Below are positions 21,413 through 32,499 of a DNA stretch of 64,000 nt, in pieces. The notes below the pieces were generated by a model, which saw only the letters and a program-made list of their open reading frames with translations, searched no databases and was not told where the DNA came from. This DNA is from Trametes villosa (lineage: Eukaryota; Basidiomycota; Agaricomycetes; Polyporales; Polyporaceae), in NCBI GenBank assembly GCA_002964805.2, contig PUDQ02000001.1:6224001-6288000 (forward strand), read 5' to 3'. A program made the position numbers and the translations under genes. Numbering within the stretch: the stretch's first letter is position 1; every line of letters starts with the position of its first letter.

Positions 21413-24400
21413 ATGGAGTCCCTTTTGAAGCTGCTGAGGGTGGCCAAGACCGTCTCCGCCGAGATGCCCGTTCCCGGGCTCAGCACCGCGCTCGAGCTCG
21501 CTCTCAACATCGCCGACAAGGCCAAGGTAGGCTCATCAAAAGACTTCTCACAGTCGCGTAGGCCTCATAACATTCTGATCGACAGGATATCAAAGACACT
21601 CGAGATGCCTGCCGATCGCTCGCCGAACGGGCCGCCCACTTCTCTCTTGGGATCTACGACCAACTGAAGGATTGCAACAGCGGCGGTCGGTCACTTGCGA
21701 CGAGGGAGCGCGTTGAGCTATTGATCTTGTGTGTATCTAATTTTCGTGCTCGACCGTACTTGACGACAACCTATTCCTACGGCCCGCAGGACACTGCGCG
21801 ACATCGAGAATTTCATGAAACGCCGTGGCAGGATGCGACTCCGGGAAGTTTTTGGGCGGCGCGGAAAGATCGACGAGGAGGTTCAGAAACTCGGCGTTCA
21901 GCTCGAAGATGCGATCAAACTGTTCGAGGTAAATCCGTCGGCCGTGTGCGTGCTTCCGATCGGCTACTGACACCATTCTGCTCAGATACAAACGGGGATC
22001 AACATCGAGCAGACGGTTGTGAGCATGGGGGTCCGTCTCACCAAGCATGTCGAAGATACTACGCATTTCCGGGAGGTGTTGATCGGAGAGGTCCTGGGTT
22101 TAGCGAAGCGCATGGACAGCAGCGGCACATACGACGGCGCTGTAAGAGGATGCTTGGTGTATTGTGCTGTATGAAGTGTCTAACAAGATCACCTTCTTCA
22201 GCTCCGGCTGTTCGGCCATGAAAACCTCGATCTCGCAGAATCCGTCCATGACGCAACGACTCAACCTCAAACATCTCGAAATCCCACCGGTCGCGCAGTC
22301 GTGCGGCAGCAGCTACGACCCGTTTATCGTGTCCGTGCAGTCGTGAAAGCTGCCGGTGAGCTATCGGGCACGCGGGTCGTCGTGTACACGTATCCCCGCC
22401 AAGACGATCGCCGGTTTGCGGAGACCATCAAGTTCGCCCGACAAGCCCAGTGAGCACAAATGTTATGTTCTTATGAGGGCGCATCTGAGCCTGGGGTACA
22501 CAGTAATCCGTACCTTCTGAACGTGTTAGGGTACTCCCGTCCAGGGGGAGATCCAGGGGCAGCCTCGTTCATTGTCACTGAAGGTCCGTCCGAGTGTTCA
22601 CAACCGTCATCGAGCCTATCAAATACCTGATTGCAGACCATACCCCTCTCACGGACTACGTCAACTCGTTGGACGGGTTCAGCAAGCTACGGCTCGCGAT
22701 ACAGGTGGTGCGTATGTTGCCTACACATTCGGCGTCTAGACTGCTGACTTGAGCATCCAGATAGCAGACTCAAGCGTATGTTACCATACTTGGGACACGC
22801 CCCGCTCGGTCGAGAAGATCCTCACGTTCAACTCGCTGGCAGAAAGCTGTGGACCACCTGGATAGGCATGGCCTGAGCCGGCTTCTGGACACGAGTTCAT
22901 ACTTCTGGAATGTAAGAATGCCGCCCCACCCTCGCGCAGACATGAATTATTTATCGATCACTGACTCTGTATAACTAGAATGGTGTCAACCAGTACAAAA
23001 TCAAACGGAGTGAACTCGTATGGGATCATCACCACGAGGGCCGTTTCAAGTGGGCTGGGGCCCCTGGGTCCCGCAAATCGGAGCGGGGTGACGATATAGT
23101 GGGTCCTGCCTGCCCCCTCTATGTTCGCCAACTGAGCAACGCAAATGTGGTTAGTGGCAGCTGTCAATTTCTGCCGACCAGGAGGGCAGAATTGTTCAAC
23201 ACAGTACTGTGTTCCGCTCGTGATAGCTGAGCACGGATACTGAGCTTTAATATTTATGCAGAGCTCTATGCCGCTGATGCAGGCGTCCTGGCACGCAATT
23301 GGCTGCGTCAGTGCCTATCACCGCTCGCGAGCGGGCGGGACCTCCTTTCCAGTGCCTTGGGATGGAATCTGTGGGGACTCGCCCTAGGTCGACCCGAGTA
23401 CCCGCTCGGAACGTGGGTCGCATGTGGTGCTGCCAATTCTGGGCCATGGCCTGCCTTGTCTGCGCGGGATGCCGGGCTACAGAAGAGGGAGGCATTCAGC
23501 CCGCGTCCATACGCTCTGCCGTGGCAAGGCCGCGGAACGCCACATCCCTCCGCGGAGTCTGAGCCCAAGACAGAAGACGAAGGCGAGCACACTCTGTGGG
23601 AGAAGATGGACGCGGGTTGGGTGCTGGATGTTCCCGCCCGTGACCTTTGCGAGATGTGCATCGACGTCACCGTGGGCGCAGGCAGGACGAGGTGGAAGAG
23701 GTGAGTGCAATGTCTGTCTCGCTGAACGACTGTTCAATAAACACCGAACTCTCTCGCATAGGTATCAGGTATCTTCCGTTCCTTTTGCCATAACACTTCT
23801 ATTTCGACAGGATCGACGGTTGCGAAATAATTCCAACAATATCTCGAGGCTCGTCCACTCGGCACCAGACCTGTCTACAGCGTCTCCCGGTGAGATCGGC
23901 CTTGGTACGCCTCTTTTGTCAGCCCGCATGTTCTTCGCTCATCAAAAATGTCAAGCTACCGAGCTACAGTACTACACGGAGACCACCGCATGCATTGCCC
24001 CACACGCTGCGTGCCAGGCGCCTCCCCCGTTATGGTTCTTTCTCTACGCCCAGGCCAACTGCGATGACAGCGCTGCTCATGACCCATCTATTCCGTTCGG
24101 TTTCTGGTCATTGAAGAAGAACCCCATGTCTGTCCCAGAAGACGTCATATTCGACCCGACACCGCGGTTTGAACACATCGGGGAAGGCTTCAAAGCTCCA
24201 CTTTCGAGGTGGACCCAGGCGCTCGGAGATCTCACGTTCATCACCCAGACGAAGTACGCGCTAGTTTGACTTCGACATCTCGCTTCGAGTACTGTACTGA
24301 CAACGTGTGCTCACGGTAGGATGCTAACTTCCGTCAATCTCATGAACGACGATGATCTGCTGGCTCTGAAGATACTCCAGGAGGACCACAAAACGGCCTG

Positions 24401-24626
24401 CCGTGAGTGGTATGCTAGTGGTCACTTGCAATGTTATGCGACGTCAGATCCTGACTGCAGTAGTGGCCGGGGACGCTCTGGAGAACAATGCGGCGACAAC
24501 GGTTGTGCAGCCATCACCCCGTGGGCGGACGAAGAAGGCGAGGAGCAATCAGACGGGGAGTACCACGATGCCGACGAGTACCATAGCGAACAGGAGGGCG
24601 ATCCGGAGGACGGGCGATCGACTTGA
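21413..24626 (+). pseudogene. MLKL-like pseudokinase family, copy C (disrupted in exon 11)
   Basis: The same 14-exon plan as copies D and E. It starts MESLLKLLRVAKTVSAEMPV and has the 15-nt microexon at 22,761-22,775. The kinase-like segment contains HNPYLLNVLGYSR and GRFKWAG. A 7-nt insertion relative to copy A (GAGCTTTAATATTTATGCAG at about 23,242-23,261) introduces an in-frame TAA at the start of exon 11. The downstream exons, including a complete acidic tail ending at 24,626, are otherwise open. A non-standard splice could bypass the lesion, so the pseudogene call is moderate. It is the only copy in the 30-kb array whose acidic tail frame is intact. Confidence 0.6.
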
Positions 24627-25299
24627 CACGACGGCGCTGACACAGCCCGGCGGACTACGAGTACGACTTCGTTCAACCATCTCACCATGGCGCATGAGTC
24701 CGCTTTGCTCCCGACTCACATTACTCGACTTCTCGCTGGAGGGCATCTGCGCCAAGTCCACATCCACGCCAACTGTCCCGTTCCATCCGGAGTCTAGACG
24801 ATCGCCCACCAGTTTGTACGCCGTATCGCGATGTATCTATGTACCCTTTCGATTTCAACCGCCCGACTTGTACTATTCCTCCCATTACCGCCTCCTTGGG
24901 GACTGACACGGCGTGAGCATGACCGTCGTGCCTTCATAGTGAGAGCGTGCCTCGCGCGTCGTGCGAACGCAAAGACGCCGTACCGCGCCCTTTAACCGAC
25001 CATGTAACAGGAGCGCGCGACCCCGTAAGACAAGTCTTTTGAGTAGCGGGATCTGTCCTACCGATGGCTGCGAAGATTGAGAGGTCCCTGTTCACGCGTG
25101 CCACATCCCTCGCGAGCTCAACGCATTATTTATACGTAGCGTACATCACAAACATATGTGTGAAGCAATATGGCTGGTCGTTGCCTAAGTTCGTTCCCGC
25201 TGTTTCCATGCGCGCGCTGCCTTCAAAGCGACTCGTAAATACATCAGAGTTGAAGGCGCATTCTCCAGGTATCCGGAACCTTCCACTGTGGCTGACAGC

Positions 25300-26885
25300 G
25301 TCGTCGTGCTATGCAGGAGACGCACGTCCGGCGTGCGCGTTCGAATGACTCTGTCCGGCTCTCGACAGAGAACATTTGCGCATCAGGGCGCCGAGGCTTG
25401 CTGTCGGGCGTCCAAAGCGCACCCACACCCACCCACGCGCGACTCGAAGCTCGAAGAAAGACGCTCTCGCTGCCTGCCTACTCCATAAAACCGCGATCGC
25501 GGCCCAAGCAAGAACTGATCGCCCGGGGCTACGACCCGCATCGCCGGCCGCGACAACGGCCAGGAGCTGGAGGTGTCGGCTTGTGCAGCAAAGCCTGCAG
25601 GTTGCGTGAGCCATTCGCGAAACGGTGGGCGTGCGCACCCTGGCCGCTTACCTGCTCGACCAAGCATGTGCAGTTCAGATGCGGAGAACATTAGCGCCGC
25701 GCGCAGGCGAGTGCACGGCCAGGCCCGAATGGATGAAAGAGTCGTGTGAGCGAGGGCGGGATGTGAGTGGTACTGACGATAAAGGGGCGGGACGCGTCGA
25801 AACCACTCGAGACCGCACGCATCCCGGCGCAGAGTGTCGTGGACGGGCGTGCTGGGCTCCCGCTCGCTTGATCGCGGTTCGTCGTCCACCGTTGGGGACG
25901 TCGCACGCGTCGGTGTCAAAAGGACACCCTGTAGACCTGTATTTCAAGCTATAGATATGAAGTCAATGCCCCACCCTGCGAAGCCGACGAATCACTCAAA
26001 ATGTTTGAAATACCTGTTCATTGCAATTGATGAGCTGCAGGGAGAGCTGCGCGTGAGCTATCAAAGAAAAGGGAGGGGTAGGTGGGACATGGGTGCTTAC
26101 CGGAGTGTCCATGAAACGACGTCGCTGGCGCGTGTCACGACCTCCGAGTCGACGCCAGTTCGATTGAAGTGTGTGGAGTACTTATCTGATGGAGTGTGAG
26201 CATAGTCGCGCGAGGTTTCGGGGAGACACAACTTGGGAAATGCAGCGGTCGGGGCGGCAAATGACGGTAACCACGGGCCTCACAGAGCGTAGCGCGTCGC
26301 GAACGTATGCACACCCGAGGGGGTATGCGCGTTGCGAAACCACGCAGATACGCGCCGGAGGCCCAGCTTTCGGACGCGGGGAAGGTGATATTTTGCGCGC
26401 GGCGAATCCTTTCCACGGGAGCTTCTGCACAGGTTGTGCGAGAAGCGGCTGATAGCGGCAAACGCCGTCCTCTTGAAAGTAGCAAATACCCGTACATACA
26501 ATGAACATTGAACATTTGACGGCCATGATCGACCACTCGAAGCGGATGCGACTTACCGAGTATAGCAGGTTCCGGCTTAAAGGTACGGGTCGTGCAGAAC
26601 GGGTGTACGCAGGCCAGGCCCGAGGGCGACCCCGCGGCGCGGCGAGCGCGTCGAGGGCGAGCGGCGGCAATCGACTGGCATGCCCGGATGAGCCGTGTAG
26701 GAGGCGACAGAAAGAGATCAAGCAAGGGGGATTGCATTTTACAAGGGCAGGCGACCGGGCGGACAGCGTCAAGGATAGGCACGGCCCAGAGGCAGTACTT
26801 GCGAGAGCGTACCGGTGGTGAGCGGACAGACGTCGAGCGGTGGCAGTGTTACGGAGACCTGCGATTGGCCACAACGGGCGTCTGT
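25300..26885 (+). repeat. Dispersed repeat R5, upstream of copy D
   Basis: Direct relative of R1-R4, with anchors GCGAAACGG-GGGCGTGCGCAC at 25,618-25,639, TCCATGAAACGACGTCGC near 26,108 and GAGACCTGCGATTGGCCA near 26,856. On the - strand it keeps the cleanest intron: donor GTAAGCGG just below 25,655 and acceptor ACCTGCAG near 25,594. Downstream of that acceptor one frame stays open for about 70 codons. Confidence 0.65.
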
Positions 26886-27217
26886 AGGGCGTCTGCTGAT
26901 CAAGCGCTCACACCCGACCGTAGTGACTCGCCTCAGTAAGTGACCGAACTCTAGTCCAGTCCTGGTAGGCTTCGAACGTTCAGCTCAGTACTTGGCCTGT
27001 GCCAGGATACCCGTCTCCACAAATTCTACGCGCTATACTCGTCCCACCTCTGAGGGACTTGGGTTTCCCTGGCCTAGTGCTACCGAAGCTCAACGGCAAC
27101 TGGTCCTCCGGAAGTTCCAATCGCTTCGGAGTCGCGCCATGGCTTGCCTGGCATTGAACAGGATGGCCCGTGCATCGGGTGTTCTTGTTCACACATGCCA
27201 CTATTTTTTTCATCCTA

Positions 27218-27414
27218 TGGAAGCTTATACCACAGCCTTCAGATTGCACGGGCATCCAAGGGTCTCGCAGATGCATAAAGACCATCTCAGCAGCCTCTTC
27301 TCCGCCTCATATTCATCGTGTTCCCTCTGTTACCCCTTAGCCTTCCGCCTCTAGTCACCTCTAGAATACTCTTCGCCGTCGTTTCCTCAGCCTCGCAGAA
27401 ACCCGAGGCCGTCT
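27218..27414 (+). promoter_or_regulatory. Conserved proximal promoter of copy D
   Basis: GAAGCTTATACCACAGCCTTC lies about 193 bp before the ATG at 27415, as in copies B and C. The rest of this promoter is more diverged than between B and C. Confidence 0.55.
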
Positions 27415-30400
27415 ATGGAGCTCCTTCTGAAGCTGCTGTGGGTCGCCAAGACCGTCTCAACCGAGATTCCGGTTCCCGGGCTGAGCACCGCGCTCGAGCT
27501 CGCTCTCAACATAGCAGAGAAGGCCAAGGTATGCTCTTCAAAAGACTACTCACGGCTCCGTGACCTTTATAACATCCCAATTGACAGGATATCAAAGACA
27601 CTCGAGATGCCTGCCGGTCGCTCGCCGAGCGGGCTGCTCGCTTCTCTCTTGGGATCTATGACCAGCTGAGGGATAGCAATAGCGCCGACCGGTCAGCCGT
27701 GACAAGAGAGCGCGTTGATCTACTGATCTTGTACGTGTCCGTTTTTCGTGCTTGACCGTGCTTGACTACCTACTCATTCCTACGGCGCCGCAGGGCACTC
27801 CGCGACATTGAGAATCTCATGAAACACCGCGGAAAAATACGACTCCGCGAATTCTTCAAACGACATGGAAAGATCGACAATGAGGTTCAGAAACTCGGCG
27901 TTCAGCTCGACGATGCGATCAAACTGTTCGAGGTAAAACCGTTGGCCGTGTACGTGCCTCTGACCAGCTGCTCACGCCATTTTTCTTAGATACAGACCGG
28001 GATCAACATCGAGCAGACAATTGAGAGCATGGATGCCCGCCTCATCAAGCACGTCGAAGATACTACGCATGTCCGGGAGGCACTCATCTTAGCCACCCGA
28101 AACCTTGACACCCGGGTTCTAGGTTTGGCGAAACACCTGGACAACAGCGCAGCATTCGATGGCACTGTAAGAGCATTCCATGCGCGTCGTGTCGCCTGAA
28201 GCTGAGAAGCAACCTGGAGTTTCGGCTGTTCGCTCAAGAAAACCTCCACATCCTAGGACCTATTCATGACACGGCGACCCGAAATTCTGGACCCCCCACC
28301 AGCCAGGCAGTCGTGCAGCAGCATCCACGGCGTGTTTTCCGCTATCGTGCAGTCGTCGAAGCTGCCGGTGAGCTATCGGGTACGCGGGTCGTCGTACATA
28401 CGTACCTCCGCCAGGACGATCGCCGGTTTGCGGAGGCCATCAAGTTCGCCCGTAAATTCCAGTGAGCACGGAGGCCTTGTTGTTTTGGGGCCGACCCTGA
28501 AACCCACATGTGCAGTAATCCGTACCGTTTGCGGGTGTTGGGATATTCCCGTCTTGGGGAAGATCCAGGTTCAGCGTCGTTCATCGTCACCGAAGGTACG
28601 TTCGGGGTGTTCACCGCCGTCGTCGGTATCCGGCATCTACCCGAGTCCCTGAATTGGCTGGCCGCAGACTATACCCCTCTCGTAGACTACGTCAAGTCAT
28701 TGAACGGGGTCAGCAAGCTACGGCTCGCAATGCAGGTGGTGCGTATCTTGCCTACGCATTTGGCCTCCAGATTATTGACTTGGGAATCCAGTTGGCGGAT
28801 TTAAGTGTATGTTATCATAGCTAGGACATGCCCCGCTCATCCGGGCAGATGTTCACGTTCCATTCGCTAACAGGATGCTGTGACCCATCTGGATACCCTT
28901 GGCCTGAGCCGGCATCAGGACGCGAGATCCCAGCACTGGTCGGTAAGAAGGCTGCCCAATACTTGTTTAGACATAGCGTCGATCGATCACTCATGTGATA
29001 CTTAGGATGGCCTTGACCGATACGAGATCGAACAGGGCGAAATCGTATGGGATCATCGACATGGCGGCCGTTTCAAATGGGCTGGAGCTCCTCAATCCGG
29101 CAAATCGGAGCGGGATGACAATCCGGTGAGTCTTGTCAGCTCCTCTGCATTCTCCAAATTGTCGATGTGACAATGCATAGCTGGCAGTGACAATCTCCGC
29201 CGCCCAGGCGAACAGAATGACCCACATACGCAGTACTGTGTCCCGCTTGTTATAGCCAGGCACGAATACTAAGCTCTACGCAGATTTGTATGCCGCCGAT
29301 TCCCATGCCAATGCCGGCGTTCTGGCGCGCAATTGGTTGCATCAGGTCTTACCACTGCCGCTCGAGAACGGACGGTACCTCCTTTCCAGTGTCTACGAAT
29401 GGCAACTGTGGAAACAAGCCCTAGCTCAACCCCAGTACCCGCTTGGAACGTGGGTCGCATTCAATGCCGCCAAACCTTGGCCGTGTTCCAGCTTTTTTGC
29501 GTGGGGCGCCGGACTACAGAAGGGGGAGACGGTCGCTTCTCGTCCATACGCTCTGCCGTGGCAAGGAAGCGGAAAGTCACGCCTACCCGCGGAGTCCCCG
29601 AACGTGACAGACGACGAAGACGAGCACACCCTGCGCGAGAAGCTGGACGCAGGGCTGGTGCTGGATATTCCCGCCGGTGACCTGTGCGAGATGGGCATCG
29701 ACGTCACCGTGGGCGCGAGCGGGACGAGGTGGAAGAGGTAAGGGCAATATCTATCAAGTTCGCTGAACGACTGTTATATCAACGCTGAACTTTCTCGCAC
29801 AGGTACATAGTGTCTTGCCTGCCCATCGGCTTAACACTTCTATTTGTTCAGCTTCGACGGTTGCAAGCTAGTTCTGACAGTATCTCAAGACTCATCCATA
29901 CAACGCCAGACTTATCTACAGCGTCTCACAATGAAAGCAGCCTCGGTACGCCGCCTAGCCTGTCAGCTTGCATGTCTCCCGCTCACCCTAAATGTCCAGT
30001 TACCGATATACTTTACCACACGGAGACCACCGCACGCATCGCTCCACACGCTCAGGCGCGCCGGGGGCCACCCCCGTTATGGTTCTTTCTCTACGACCAG
30101 GCCCATCGCGACAACAGCACTGCTCATGACACATCTGTCCCTTTCGGCTTCTGGTCGTTTGAGAAGAATCCTGCGTCCATCCCGGAAGACATCATCTTCG
30201 ACCCGACACCGCGATTTGAACACATTGAGGAAGGCTGCAAAGCTCCGCTATCGACGTGGGCGCAGACACTCGGAGATCTCACGTTCGTCACCCAGACGAA
30301 GTACGCGCTAGTCGCTTCGGCCTCTTGCATCAATTATCGAACTGACCATCCGTGCACATGGTAGGATGTTTACCGAGATCAAAATGCTGGGGAAAGACGA

Positions 30401-30569
30401 TCTGCTGGCTTGGAAAATGCTTCAGGAGCATATGCAACCGCCTGCGACTGGCACGCGAACGCATCCTTGCGAGGTTATGCAACGTCTGACCCTGACTTCA
30501 ACAGTGGACGCTCTGGAGAGGAATCCAGCGACGACAGATGTGGAGCTATCACCCCCTGGACAGACGTAG
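27415..30569 (+). CDS. MLKL-like pseudokinase family protein, copy D
   Basis: Fourteen exons join in frame: 27415-27528, 27588-27730, 27794-27932, 27990-28166, 28220-28461, 28516-28595, 28668-28735, 28792-28806, 28874-28942, 29006-29125, 29256-29737, 29803-29945, 30000-30300 and 30365-30569, giving about 765 residues. Residues 1-190 are a helical domain with the PVPGLSTALELALNIAEK and DIKDTRDACRSLAERA signatures of fungal MLKL-NTD-like domains. Residues about 195-390 follow a kinase fold (HNPYRLRVLGYSR, SFIVTEG, EIVWDHRHGGRFKWAG) without VAIK, HRD or DFG motifs, hence a pseudokinase by inference. The remainder is an unknown C-terminal region. A 1-nt deletion in the last exon (about 30,430) replaces the acidic tail with an unrelated ending. 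It is likely cytosolic, with no signal peptide or transmembrane segment. Cell-death function is a hypothesis. Confidence 0.7.
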
Positions 30570-31278
30570 AAGGCGAGGAGCAGTCAGACGAGGATCGCTA
30601 CGATGCCGACGAGTGCCATAGCGAGCCAGAAGGCAATTCGGAGGGCGCTGCCACAGCATGGAGGGATCAAGGTACGACCGACATTTTCCATGGCGCAGGA
30701 GCCCGCCTGACTTCCGGCTGACATTACTCCTTTTTTAGCTGAAGGGTACTTGCACTAGGTCCACGGCCACACCATCATAGATCCATGGTCATCCATTATT
30801 TCCTGCCCTTCTGCAAGCCGTATGAGATCACTCTTTCCACCGCCCGATCTGTACTACTACCTGACTATCAGTGTGTGTGATACGACGCATGAGCACTACG
30901 GGAACCCTCACGGTGACTAGCCGCGTCCTCCATGATAAAGGTACGTCTCGCCGAGCACTTCGTGGCAAATGCACGCACGCGGTATCGCGCCCCACCTTTC
31001 AGAGGAGCCTTCATACACTCATTCCAGATCCTCTCGAGCTGCTATTCGAGTATCATATCGAAAGCGTCCACAAGAGCCCCCGCGGGGAGAGTCCTAAGGG
31101 GAACGATACAACTCTCAGTCCATCAAGTCCATCGTACACTCGTACGTATGCAGTCCGTGAAAGTTCGTGAAGAGCACGAAGCTCGAGCCGTGTGAGTCAT
31201 GTCGCCTCCGCTTTCCTGAACTTCCACTCCCCCCACTAGGGAGCGCATGCCGGGCATGCGTGTTGGAGAGCGTGTCGG
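30570..31278. other. Intergenic, with relic of copy D acidic tail
   Basis: From 30,570 to about 30,721 the old acidic tail frame of copy D (EGEEQSDEDRYDADE) is still readable in another frame. The rest shows no gene or repeat that I recognise. Confidence 0.6.
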
Positions 31279-31866
31279 TCAGAAGATAGTGGGGCCTTTG
31301 ATCGTGAACTGAGGGCTGAAGTTGCCCGAGTCGCCGAACACTGGGCCGCTAGCGTCAGCAAACGAGAGCACACGACAAGTCAGAGAACGGGGTACGCACG
31401 GACGAGGCTGTAGTCATCGCCTGGAATAACCCACGGCACAGTGACCTCTGTGCGCCCGAGAAGGATGTCGAAGCCTGACGCGAGCACCACTGCCACGACC
31501 TCGCCCTATCAGCGACGCTTTCACGAGACGTAAGTGCGCACGTACGCGGGGTGGCCAGGTCGCCCTTGCGCAGGAGGATCGTGCCCTCCTTGTTCGTGAT
31601 CTGCGCGGGCGCGTTCGTGGTGTCCCTGCTCGCACGTCCATGTTCAGCCCGATCGCCTACAAACATCCGAGATACACTCACCAGGTCACGTTGTGGCGCT
31701 GGCCCTTCGTCCAGACGGTGCCCGCGTGCGGGTACAGCACGGGCGGCACGAACACGTCCCGTCTCTCGAGGCCTGCGAGGGGCGCGCCGAGCGCGAGCTG
31801 CGCCCAGGACGCGAGGAACACAAGCGCAAGCGCGAACTTCATGAACACAGACGCAAACTGAGACAT
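31279..31866 (-). CDS. Small secreted Kre9/Knh1-like protein
   Basis: Four exons on the - strand (31866-31682, 31625-31546, 31489-31400, 31340-31279) join to 138 codons. The N-terminus carries a signal peptide (hydrophobic FALALVFLASWAQLALG, cleavage expected near LALG-AP). The mature part has YPHAGTVWTKGQRHNVTWD, then ITNKEGTILLRKGDLATP, LASGFDILLGRTEVTVPW and VLFGDSGNFSPQFTIKG. This is the pattern of agaricomycete secreted proteins with an Ig-like Kre9/Knh1 N-terminal fold. It lacks a Ser/Thr-rich stalk and GPI signal, so it should be a free extracellular or wall-associated protein. The two later introns use acceptors a few bases inside runs with several AGs. The frame and family pattern decided them. 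The exact role of the family is unknown. Confidence 0.85.
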
Positions 31867-31972
31867 CTTGGTGTACAGTTGGAGGGTCGTGAGGGTCGTG
31901 AGTGGCGGGCGGCGAGCTGTGGACAGAGCACACGGGAGGGCGCGTCGGACGGCCAGCGCGGGCGGCGGCGCG

Positions 31973-31980
31973 TATATATA
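31973..31980 (-). promoter_or_regulatory. TATA box of the secreted-protein gene
   Basis: TATATATA lies about 107 bp upstream of the start codon at 31866 on the - strand, inside GC-rich DNA. Spacing suits a fungal TATA promoter and suggests strong or regulated expression. Confidence 0.6.
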
Positions 31981-32499
31981 CGCCTGACAGCCTCGGCTAG
32001 CTGCCTGCTTCTGGCGGTCTCACGTCCGCCCCGTATGTGCAGGCCGCACCAGAGGTGGGGCCATCTGATCTCCCGAAGCCGTACCTTGGCGGACTGAGGG
32101 CACTGTGGCCGGATGGGGCAGCGAGCGTGCATGTGCGCGAGGGGCGAGAAGGCAGCTAGCGGCGGTCAGCTGGACGCACGCCGGGGGCGATGTGGGCGAT
32201 AGAAGGGGGAGAAGCCGCACGAGACGCGAATCGGAAGGGTGCACGCCTATACAGGACTGTGCGCCGCCTGCTATCGCACGTACTCGTGCTATCGCGTTCG
32301 GCGAGGATCAGCCAACATGGGAGGATGTGCCGCGTCGGAGGATGGTATGTGGGAGCATACTCGACAGACCGCAGACCTGGCTCAGGCTAGCGGACGGCGT
32401 GTACGTACTCGAGGGCACGTACTTCACAGACGTCGCCATATGATACAACTCCATACCGGTCCACAGATGCTACAAATGTCCGTGTTGCTTACCCTCGCA

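Larger units (their letters stand above)
24627..27414. other. Spacer between copies C and D with repeat R5
   Basis: Shortest spacer of the array (2.8 kb). About 24,640-25,280 shows no repeat or gene I recognise. From 25,300 to 26,885 it is the R repeat, and the final roughly 0.2 kb is the conserved promoter. It lacks the palindromic arrangement of the two longer spacers. Confidence 0.6.
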
